Source: Mesorhizobium sp. B2-7-2 | GTDB taxonomy: Bacteria; Pseudomonadota; Alphaproteobacteria; Rhizobiales; Rhizobiaceae | Assembly: GCF_006440775.1 (NCBI RefSeq) | Contig: NZ_VFTZ01000025.1 | Span: 1 to 64,000 of the forward strand | Reading direction: 5' to 3' | Length of the DNA stretch: 64,000 nucleotides | Shown: positions 24,597 to 31,359 of the stretch, one piece after another | Position numbering within the stretch: the first letter of the stretch is position 1 | How the letters are laid out: every line of letters starts with the position of its first letter | Made by a program: the position numbers and the translations under genes | Notes under the pieces: generated by a model | The model's database searches: none | The model's input: the letters and a program-made list of their open reading frames with translations, nothing else | What the model was told of the DNA's origin: nothing

Positions 24597-26159
24597 ATGA
24601 TCCGCCTCCTCGTCTTCCTCGCAGTCGTCTTCGCGCTCGGGCTCGGCTTTGCCTGGCTAGCGGACCGCCCGGGCGATATGCTCGTCACCTTCAACGGCTA
24701 CCAGTACCAGGTCACGCTGATGGTGGCGGCGGTGGCGATCGTCACCGTTGTGGCCGCGGTGATGATCGTCTGGTGGCTGATCAAGTCGCTGTGGAACAGC
24801 CCCTACACGATCTCGCGATATTTCCGGGTGCGCCGCCGCGACCGTGGCTACCAAGCGCTGTCGACGGGCATGATCGCGGCCGGCGCCGGCGACGGCGCGC
24901 TGGCGCGCAAGAAGACCAAGGAGGCGGCAAAGCTGATCAATTCCGACCAGGAGCCGCTGATCAACCTGCTCGACGCGCAGGCCTCGCTGCTCGAAGGTGA
25001 CCATGAAGGCGCGCGGGAGAAATTCGAGCGCATGCTCGACGATCCCGAAATGCGGCTGCTCGGCCTGCGCGGACTCTATCTGGAGGCCGAGCGCCTCGGC
25101 GACCGCAATGCCGCGCGTCACTATGCCGGCCGCGCCGCGGCGGTGGCGCCGCAGCTTGCCTGGGCGGCGGAATCGACGCTGGAGGAACTCACCGAACGCG
25201 GCGACTGGGACGGCGCGCTGAAGCTGGTCGAGGCGCAGAAATCGACCAGGCAGATCGAGCGCGACGCCGCCAACCGCCGCCGCGCCGTGCTGCTCACTGC
25301 CAAGGCGCAGGCGCTGGTCGACAGCGACCCGAACGCGGCCCGCACTGCGGCGCTCGAAGCCAACAAGCTGGCGCCGGATTTCGCGCCGGCCGCGGTGATC
25401 GCCGCCGATCTGGTTATCCGGCAAAACGACGTGCGCAAGGGCTCCAAGATCCTGGAGGCCGCCTGGAAGGCCGAGCCGCACCCCGACATCGCCGAGCTCT
25501 ATACACATGCCAGGCCGGGAGACGCCGTGCTCGACCGCCTCAACCGGGCGAAGAAGCTGCAGGAATTGAAGAGGAACCATGCCGAGTCGGCGATGGCCGT
25601 GGCGCGCGCAGCGCTCGATGCTCAGGATTTCGCCACCGCGCGGCGCGAGGCAGAGGCCGCGATCCGCATGGATCGTCGCGAGGGCGCCTATCTTCTGCTC
25701 GCCGATATCGAGGAGGCCGAGACCGGCGACCAGGGCAAGGTGCGGCAGCTGCTGTCGAAGGCGGTGCGCGCGCCGCGCGACCCGGCCTGGGTGGCGGACG
25801 GCGTCATCTCCGAGCGCTGGGCGCCGGTGTCGCCGGTCACCGGCAAGCTCGACGCCTTCACCTGGCGTGCGCCGATGGAGCGGCTTGGCCAGCTGATCGA
25901 CAGCGAGACCGATCTCCCGGTGCCGGCGATCGCAGCCGCGCCCGCGGCGGACGGCAAGGCGATCGACATCGTCGCCGATGCTCCGGCGCAAAAGCCGGCG
26001 CCGGCGAATGGCGGCGAGAAAGACATGGCGGTTGCCGATGCAGCCGGCGAGGCGCAAAGCATCGGGCAGGATTCGGAGCTGCCGCCTCTGCCGGATGATC
26101 CTGGCGTCACGCCGGAAGAAGAAGCGGAAAAATCGCCGCGCCGGTTTCGTTTGTTCTGA
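24597..26159 (+). CDS. hemY: HemY N-terminal domain protein
   Basis: A 520-residue protein with two N-terminal membrane segments (about 1-20 and 40-65), the HemY_N signature ('WLADRPGDMLVTFNGYQYQV', 'SPYTISRYFRVRRRDRGYQA') and TPR-like helical repeats ('QASLLEGDHEGAREKFERML', 'GLRGLYLEAERLGDRNAARH'). Despite the name it is not the Bacillus protoporphyrinogen oxidase; its role in porphyrin metabolism is not established. The C-terminus is Pro/Ala/Glu-rich and probably disordered. It lies 9 bases after the mitofilin gene. Confidence 0.9.
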   Translation: MIRLLVFLAVVFALGLGFAWLADRPGDMLVTFNGYQYQVTLMVAAVAIVTVVAAVMIVWWLIKSLWNSPYTISRYFRVRRRDRGYQALSTGMIAAGAGDGALARKKTKEAAKLINSDQEPLINLLDAQASLLEGDHEGAREKFERMLDDPEMRLLGLRGLYLEAERLGDRNAARHYAGRAAAVAPQLAWAAESTLEELTERGDWDGALKLVEAQKSTRQIERDAANRRRAVLLTAKAQALVDSDPNAARTAALEANKLAPDFAPAAVIAADLVIRQNDVRKGSKILEAAWKAEPHPDIAELYTHARPGDAVLDRLNRAKKLQELKRNHAESAMAVARAALDAQDFATARREAEAAIRMDRREGAYLLLADIEEAETGDQGKVRQLLSKAVRAPRDPAWVADGVISERWAPVSPVTGKLDAFTWRAPMERLGQLIDSETDLPVPAIAAAPAADGKAIDIVADAPAQKPAPANGGEKDMAVADAAGEAQSIGQDSELPPLPDDPGVTPEEEAEKSPRRFRLF

Positions 26160-26203
26160 GGCTGTGTTCTGGGACCGGTTTGGTGGGCAGGGAAAAAACA
26201 TTG

Positions 26204-26683
26204 ATGTTCGAGCGCGTATTGTCGTTCCTGAGGGATCTGCCTGCCGGGCGCGAGGCCAAGCCGAGCGCCGACGATCCGCGTGTCGCGGCTTCGGCGCTGC
26301 TTTATCATGTGATGAACGCCGACGGCGTGCGCCAGGACGTCGAATGGGAACGGTTCAAGCAGATCCTGGCCGAGACCTATTCGGTGAGCGGCAAGGAGCT
26401 CGATGCGCTGGCGGCGGCCGGCGAGCGCGCCGACAATGAGGCGATCGACCTCTACGCCTTCACCCGCGTGCTCAAGCGCGACCTCGACGCCGAGGCGCGC
26501 AAGGCCTTCATCGGCCTGATGTGGGAAATCGTCTACGCCGACGGCGAGCTTGACGAGCTCGAGGACAACACGGTCTGGCGGGTCGCCGAGCTGATCGGCG
26601 TCGAGCGCCGCGACCGCATCGAGGCGCGCCGCAAGGCGGCGGCCGAGGTGCCCGGCGCGCGGGGCGAATCGAGCGACGAATAA
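26204..26683 (+). CDS. TerB family protein
   Basis: A 159-residue TerB-fold helical protein: 'VAASALLYHVMNADGVRQDV', then 'ERADNEAIDLYAFTRVLKRD' and 'GLMWEIVYADGELDELEDNT', with paired acidic residues that bind metal in TerB relatives. ATG 26204 is chosen ahead of a TTG at 26180, with CAGGGAAA upstream. It is the fifth gene of the hemC cluster and precedes the amidotransferase. Commonly associated with the hem operon in rhizobia; function unknown. Confidence 0.88.
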   Translation: MFERVLSFLRDLPAGREAKPSADDPRVAASALLYHVMNADGVRQDVEWERFKQILAETYSVSGKELDALAAAGERADNEAIDLYAFTRVLKRDLDAEARKAFIGLMWEIVYADGELDELEDNTVWRVAELIGVERRDRIEARRKAAAEVPGARGESSDE

Positions 26684-26701
26684 CAGGATCCTTCCCCTTC
26701 C

Positions 26702-27418
26702 ATGCCACCCAGACCGAGGCCGAGACCAAAAATCCTGATCGTTCTGCATCAGGAGAATTCGAGCCCCGGCCGCGTCGGCCACATGCTCCTGGAACAAGGC
26801 TTCGACCTCGACATCCGCCGGCCGCCATTAGGTGACCAATTGCCCTGCACGCTGGACGGTCATGCAGGCGCGGTTATCTTCGGCGGTCCGATGAGCGCCA
26901 ATGACGAGGACGAGTTCGTCCGCCGCGAGACCGATTGGCTGGAAATCCCGCTCAAGGAGAACCGGCCGTTCCTCGGCATCTGCCTTGGGGCGCAGATGCT
27001 CGCCAACCATCTCGGCGGCAAGGTCGAGGGCCATGGCGATGGCCTAGTCGAGATCGGCTGGTATCCGCTGAAGGCGACCGATGCCGGCAAGAAGCTGCTG
27101 CACTGGCCGGAGATGGTCTACCAGTTCCACCGCGAGGGCTTTTCGCTGCCCAAGGAAGCGACGCTGCTGGCGACGGCGGAAACCTATCCCAACCAGGCGT
27201 TTCGTTACGGCGAGAATGCCTGGGGCATCCAGTTCCACGGCGAGCTGACAAGGGTGATGATGCAGCGCTGGGTGGTGCGCGGCGCGCATCGCTTCGAGTT
27301 GCCCGGCGCCCAGCCCGGCCGCGACCATCTCGGCGGCCGGCTGATCTGGGACATGCACCTCAAGCGCTGGCTGGACGAGTTTTTGGGGCTGATTTTTGGT
27401 AGGCCGGCTGTGGGGTAG
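26702..27418 (+). CDS. Class I glutamine amidotransferase, GMP synthase-like
   Basis: A 238-residue glutamine amidotransferase domain standing alone. The nucleophile is in 'NRPFLGICLGAQMLANHLGG' (Cys in GICLG) and the catalytic His-Glu in 'GIQFHGELTRVMM'. It resembles GuaA-domain paralogues that remove gamma-glutamyl groups or supply ammonia to an unknown partner. It starts 18 bp after terB. Its 3' end marks the left edge of the accessory cassette. Confidence 0.88.
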   Translation: MPPRPRPRPKILIVLHQENSSPGRVGHMLLEQGFDLDIRRPPLGDQLPCTLDGHAGAVIFGGPMSANDEDEFVRRETDWLEIPLKENRPFLGICLGAQMLANHLGGKVEGHGDGLVEIGWYPLKATDAGKKLLHWPEMVYQFHREGFSLPKEATLLATAETYPNQAFRYGENAWGIQFHGELTRVMMQRWVVRGAHRFELPGAQPGRDHLGGRLIWDMHLKRWLDEFLGLIFGRPAVG

Positions 27419-27545
27419 GGCGAAGGCGATTGCCATGAACGGCCGAGCTTGCCCAGAAGAGAGAAATGTCAGGTGAGTCAGATTGCCGTCTTGGCTTGGA
27501 GGAGAACCTCCGGCAAAACATAAGTTGGGGAGTAACCATGCCGCT

Positions 27546-28142
27546 ATGACAAAGTTGGGAACGACAGACGCAGACATCCGCTCTGCGCTACACGCAAAAC
27601 GATTGCGACGCGCCAAATCTCATCCCGACACGCTCGTGATCGACGAACTTGGCTTGGTGCATGCCCGGAGCCGCATCGACGTGGCTGTCATTAACGGCTG
27701 TATTCATGGCTATGAAATCAAGAGCGCGAGGGACACACTCGACCGGTTCGCGACCCAGATCGATATCTATCGCCAGACGCTGCAGAAGCTCACACTCGTC
27801 ACTGCGCCGAAGCATGTTGCAGGTATCATGAGCCGCGCTCCCGAATGGTGCGGCGTGATCGCGGCGGAGCAAGGACCAAGGGGTGGTGTCAGCTTTCATG
27901 TATTGAGGAACCCCGCCGCCAATCCTGACATCGATCCGGTCATGATGGCGCATCTTCTCTGGCGGAATGAAGTCATCGAACTCTTAGGCCAAGCCGGATG
28001 TGCGCCGAAGGACCTCCGACGGCCAAGAAGGCAGCTTTACGAAATGCTTTGTGAGTCCATGACGCTTCGCGAGATTACTGCTTCCATTCGCACTTTCATG
28101 GTGCGCCGCCAGAAATGGAGAGATCGTCCAGCACATGTGTGA
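27546..28142 (+). CDS. sce7726 family protein, PD-(D/E)XK-like
   Basis: A 198-residue protein recognised as sce7726 family. The core 'VIDELGLVHARSRIDVAVIN', followed by 'GYEIKSARDTLDRFATQIDI', places Glu34, Asp45 and Glu57-x-Lys59 in a PD-(D/E)XK nuclease pattern; 'TAPKHVAGIMSRAPEWCGVI' follows as in family members. ATG 27546 is chosen because the family start 'TDADIRSAL' follows it; the frame is open from a TTG at 27483. It converges on the beta-family gene and overlaps it by 47 bases. sce7726 genes often lie next to sce7725/beta-like genes, as far as I recall. Nuclease activity is inferred only. Confidence 0.82.
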   Translation: MTKLGTTDADIRSALHAKRLRRAKSHPDTLVIDELGLVHARSRIDVAVINGCIHGYEIKSARDTLDRFATQIDIYRQTLQKLTLVTAPKHVAGIMSRAPEWCGVIAAEQGPRGGVSFHVLRNPAANPDIDPVMMAHLLWRNEVIELLGQAGCAPKDLRRPRRQLYEMLCESMTLREITASIRTFMVRRQKWRDRPAHV

Positions 28143-29181
28143 TGTGGTGGTTGATCGTAACGAACTTCCACCAAGGCTGATTGCTAGGCTTTGCCGTCCG
28201 CGCCGCACATTTGGCGATGTAGTCATCGCCGCTTGAGAAACCCGCTCCACTAAACTTGCCGGATGCCACGATAGAAGCACAGTGGTCGTGCATCTGCCCC
28301 GGATTGTCTCGGAACGCCCCGCCTTTGCGGACCTCCCATGCCGCCGACGTCGTATAGACAAGCTTGCCGGCCGATTTGATTTTGCGCATGTCCACCGGTG
28401 TGAATTCCGGATGGACGATTGTGTAGTCGCCGTAATTGGGCTGCCGCATGCCGGGAGGCAGCTTGCCGAGCAACGTTTGATAAAAGAGCCAGTCATGGCG
28501 AGAGAGCTGGTCGGCGCCCTTGGCAACATCCTTGAACGTCTCGGGAATCGCCGTACCGATGACGACGAAATTGCGGAAGGTATGCAGATCACCTAGCTTT
28601 TGCATGGCCGCAATCAGCGCGCCTGCGAAAGCGTTATAGGGCTCAAAATTCGGCGCGCCGAGATCGATAACGAGGTCAACTTCGTTGAGCGATAGACCGA
28701 GTGCCCCGGTCAACGCCTCAATGCGCATGCGTGCATCCGACTTCATCAGGTCTTCCAGCCGGACTGCGACGGCCGCTCCATGCCCGTCGGTCGCAACAAT
28801 CCCCGCAACGGATGCGACCATGGGTGGGGAGGCATCGAGGGGGACGGCCGGAATCGCACTCGCCTGGAATGCCCTCAGGGCTTCGAACGCGTATGTGAAT
28901 ATGTCGCGGCCGTCCCCCATCGGCTTCCCGGAAATACTTGGATGCACGCCGACCCACGCGGGCCGCTGCCCCCACTTGGCATTGAACCGGGCGGCAAACG
29001 GATGGACGTGTTCCTGAACCGTTTTCTTCGGCTGCCACAATTCGAAATCGAATTCGACTTCCGGAATGGTGACATAGGGGACGGTTCGGTCCTTCGCAGC
29101 AGCGGAAAGGCGGGCAAGCGCCTGGTATTCGCCCTGACGCCACCGCAGCGCCGGAACATACATGTCCTTAGTCAAGATCAT
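28096..29181 (-). CDS. Beta family protein (T4 beta-like)
   Basis: A 361-residue protein of the 'beta protein' family, named after a phage T4 protein of unknown function. It begins 'MYVPALRWRQGEYQALARLS' from residue 7, typical of the family, and contains 'YVTIPEVEFDFELW', 'VDLVIDLGAP', 'FRNFVVIGTAIPETFKD' and 'YGDYTIVHPEFTPVDMRKIK'. ATG 29181 has an excellent ribosome site (GAGGAGG, six bases upstream) inside the end of the preceding gene, giving a 14-base overlap and likely coupling. Its 3' end overlaps the convergent sce7726 gene. Most likely an effector or sensor of the cassette, without known activity. Confidence 0.82.
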   Translation of the reverse strand: MILTKDMYVPALRWRQGEYQALARLSAAAKDRTVPYVTIPEVEFDFELWQPKKTVQEHVHPFAARFNAKWGQRPAWVGVHPSISGKPMGDGRDIFTYAFEALRAFQASAIPAVPLDASPPMVASVAGIVATDGHGAAVAVRLEDLMKSDARMRIEALTGALGLSLNEVDLVIDLGAPNFEPYNAFAGALIAAMQKLGDLHTFRNFVVIGTAIPETFKDVAKGADQLSRHDWLFYQTLLGKLPPGMRQPNYGDYTIVHPEFTPVDMRKIKSAGKLVYTTSAAWEVRKGGAFRDNPGQMHDHCASIVASGKFSGAGFSSGDDYIAKCAARTAKPSNQPWWKFVTINHHITHVLDDLSISGGAP

Positions 29182-30445
29182 CGCTCGCCTCCTCTAGCTG
29201 CGAGCGCACCTGATCCCGACCAACCAGATCATTCAGGATGGTGTAGTTACCGCGCTCCTTCCTGATGCGCCCCGCGATGATGCTCGGATCGATGCCGATC
29301 GTCTCCGCGTCGATCTTCACCGCCTCCTCCGAAAGGGCGAAGCGGGACAAACACTGATCCCACAATGCTTCAGGTATCAGTGCATCGAGCGCGAATTTGT
29401 CAGCCTCCGCTTCGATCGCATCACCATCATTGCCGCCTTCCTCGTCGAAGAAGTCGAAGCGCAAACCGTCGAAGAGATGCAGGAAAACGTGACCGAGCTC
29501 GTGCAACAGTACAAACCAGAAATTGTCCAGACGGTCATAGCGTAGCGTAAGTCCTACAACCGGCGTCTCTCCGTCGGCGAGCATGGCCGCGCCGTCGAGA
29601 TAGGAGCCCGGAAGGTGCGGCTCGACGACGAGGACGATGCCTTTCTCAGCCAGCAGATCGCGGGCACGCTTTGGCCCATCCTTCCGTTTCGTGAGGCCTA
29701 CCAACTCAGACAGCCACCGGTCATCAAGTTCGAAGGTTGCAATCTCTTCTGCTTCAATCTTGCTACGCGCCCGTTCCAAAATACGCGCCTGCCACGCGAG
29801 GAGGGCGTATTCGTTCGGCACATTTCCGCTGCGCATCTTCTTGCGGTGATACGCCGTCGCAAATTGCGGTCCCGCCGCATGCAGGAAATATTCCTTCACG
29901 CGCTCGACCGGGTTTGCACCGCGTGGCAGATCAAACCACTTTCGTTTGATCATCTCCCTGTAGGGGAATTGACCCCAGACGATGCCATCGGCATCGCCCC
30001 ACGCGAACACCGATCCACCAGCCTGCTTCGGCCCCTCAAAACTTCCTGACGCCTTCACTCCGAGCGCTTTCGAAACCTCGATCAGGCGAGCAAGGCTTGC
30101 GCCCATGTAGTCGGTCGCCTCGTAGCGCTGCACCTGTTGCGGCTTCATGCCAAGTTTTTCGGCGAGGTCCGTCTGACTCATGCCGGAGGCAATTCGTGCC
30201 TGCACCAGCACGCGCGGCAATTCTTCCAGCGCGTAGGCTTTCGAAAACGAGACCTGGCCGGATTTCAGCAGATCGTATTCGGTAAGCTCGGCCTCGATAT
30301 CTGCGATCTGGCTTTTAAGCCCATCGATCTCTGCTTGCTTGAGCCACGCCTGATCCGATGCGCGCGCCGCCGCAGCGGCAAGCGCGTCTTGCAACTTCGC
30401 TAGTTGCGCACCCGATACGCCGTACTGTTTGTCGCTGTAAATCAT
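29168..30445 (-). CDS. HigA-like HTH fused to ImmA/IrrE metallopeptidase
   Basis: A 425-residue three-part protein. Residues 14-62 form a coiled coil like that of HigA-type antitoxins; residues 80-130 are an XRE helix-turn-helix ('ARIASGMSQTDLAEKLGM', 'QQVQRYEATDY'). The C-terminal ImmA/IrrE domain has the zinc motif HELGH at 315-319 and a downstream 'EAEADKFALDALIP' supplying the third ligand. Such proteins repress their own operon and cleave repressors or partners on a signal. ATG 30445 shares ATGA with the DUF6932 stop; the longer frame to 30568 is rejected. Confidence 0.88.
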   Translation of the reverse strand: MIYSDKQYGVSGAQLAKLQDALAAAAARASDQAWLKQAEIDGLKSQIADIEAELTEYDLLKSGQVSFSKAYALEELPRVLVQARIASGMSQTDLAEKLGMKPQQVQRYEATDYMGASLARLIEVSKALGVKASGSFEGPKQAGGSVFAWGDADGIVWGQFPYREMIKRKWFDLPRGANPVERVKEYFLHAAGPQFATAYHRKKMRSGNVPNEYALLAWQARILERARSKIEAEEIATFELDDRWLSELVGLTKRKDGPKRARDLLAEKGIVLVVEPHLPGSYLDGAAMLADGETPVVGLTLRYDRLDNFWFVLLHELGHVFLHLFDGLRFDFFDEEGGNDGDAIEAEADKFALDALIPEALWDQCLSRFALSEEAVKIDAETIGIDPSIIAGRIRKERGNYTILNDLVGRDQVRSQLEEASDDLD

Positions 30446-30921
30446 GGCTGCACCTTCCCGGAGAGAAGCGGATCGGCCGAAAGCGGAATGGAGACGATCC
30501 CTTTCTGTTTTCCTGTGAAACGATCCAGTTGAAAGAAATCGACGAATGCCTGCCCGACATCCACGCACATCAATGAGGACGGAAAGAACTCACCCTTGAA
30601 TGCCGCTTTCTGCGCTGCTCGACCGTTCGCAAATTCAAGGAACACGGGATCAAGCTTAGCTCGATCGACCCCAGTAGGATTCCAGCATGCGTCGAAGTCG
30701 CCGGGCCTCGGCTTTCCGGTCACATAGCTGCCGTCGAGATAGATCGCCGGACATCCAGCTGACCGTAGCTTTCTACAGGCAAGAACGAGGCCGTCGAAAA
30801 GCTCGCGCCGCCAAGCATTCGTTGCGAAGGCAGCCGCCACATCCTCCAAACTCGCCGCGTGCGACCCTGGGGGCAGAACGGTCCACGGCGAGCCGGACAA
30901 TGGGATGAGGGCAGGAATCAT
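30442..30921 (-). CDS. DUF6932 family protein, nucleotidyltransferase-like
   Basis: A 159-residue protein from ATG 30921, the first Met after the promoter. 'YLDGSYVTGKPRPGDFDACW' has the form hGS-x9-DxD of minimal nucleotidyltransferases (Gly64-Ser65, Asp75, Asp77), and 'FKGEFFPSS' fits the DUF6932 pattern. Fused or paired NTases act as toxins or antitoxins by AMPylating or CMPylating partners or tRNAs. First gene of the three-gene operon, overlapping the next by ATGA. An in-frame ATG at 31041 would read through the promoter. The activity is a prediction; a third acidic residue is not identified. Confidence 0.75.
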   Translation of the reverse strand: MIPALIPLSGSPWTVLPPGSHAASLEDVAAAFATNAWRRELFDGLVLACRKLRSAGCPAIYLDGSYVTGKPRPGDFDACWNPTGVDRAKLDPVFLEFANGRAAQKAAFKGEFFPSSLMCVDVGQAFVDFFQLDRFTGKQKGIVSIPLSADPLLSGKVQP

Positions 30922-30923
30922 GC

Positions 30924-30943
30924 TTACAACAATAATGTTGTAA
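30924..30943. promoter_or_regulatory. Operator palindrome of the DUF6932-ImmA-beta operon
   Basis: 'TTACAACAATAATGTTGTAA' has perfect eight-base arms TTACAACA / TGTTGTAA around ATAA. It lies 3 bases upstream of the DUF6932 start codon and overlaps the predicted -10, so protein bound there would block transcription. The XRE domain of the second gene is the natural candidate. Confidence 0.75.
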
Positions 30944-30957
30944 TTGCAGAAACGCAA
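30929..30957 (-). promoter_or_regulatory. Predicted sigma-70 promoter of the cassette operon
   Basis: On the minus strand TTGCGT (30957-30952) and TATTGT (30934-30929) are 17 bases apart. The expected start of transcription falls at or within a few bases of the ATG at 30921, so the message would be nearly leaderless; no ribosome site is seen before that ATG. Confidence 0.55.
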
Positions 30958-31042
30958 GGCCGGGAAGGTTTCGAGTCTCGCCGGTATCGACGAGCGGCGA
31001 ATCTGTGCTAAGGCGCCGCCCGACCAATTGAAGGAAGACACC

Positions 31043-31273
31043 GTGAACGAACTGACCTTGGCCGAGGCGACCGAAAATATCTATGCCTCACTCCGAGCCG
31101 ACAATGCCGACCTCGATGCGCATATCGCGGCACTCAAGGCGGCGCTGGCACGGGAGGGGAAGAAACAGGCGGTGTTCGATCCGGCCAGGCTGGTGCAGAA
31201 CAACCGCGCCGGCCGCAAGTTGATGCAGGCCTATTTTCGCCAGCGCGGCGTCAGCGTGAGCTTTTCGGAGTAG
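31043..31273 (+). CDS. Conserved small hypothetical protein
   Basis: A 76-residue protein from GTG 31043, which follows GAAGGAAG; an in-frame ATG at 30944 lies in the cassette promoter. The first half is helical ('ENIYASLRADNADLDAHIAA') and the second is basic ('VFDPARLVQNNRAGRKLMQ', 'AYFRQRGVSVSF'). Base use is high-GC like the core genes, so it is probably backbone and marks the right edge of the cassette. No family recognised. Confidence 0.7.
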   Translation: MNELTLAEATENIYASLRADNADLDAHIAALKAALAREGKKQAVFDPARLVQNNRAGRKLMQAYFRQRGVSVSFSE

Positions 31274-31359
31274 ATTTGCTCGCGCCCCTGCCTCGCTGGG
31301 CGACGGCGCGGTGAGATTGGCCTGAACGTCGGATCCAGCGGCTTGGATCAAGAACGCGA

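Noticed and set aside
24657..26201. Long minus-strand ORF opposite hemY
   Set aside because: Shadow of the hemY frame, with no family match or ribosome site.
28096..29181. T4-beta-family gene considered as prophage evidence
   Set aside because: No integrase, capsid, terminase or other phage genes occur; the family is also widespread in bacterial genomes.
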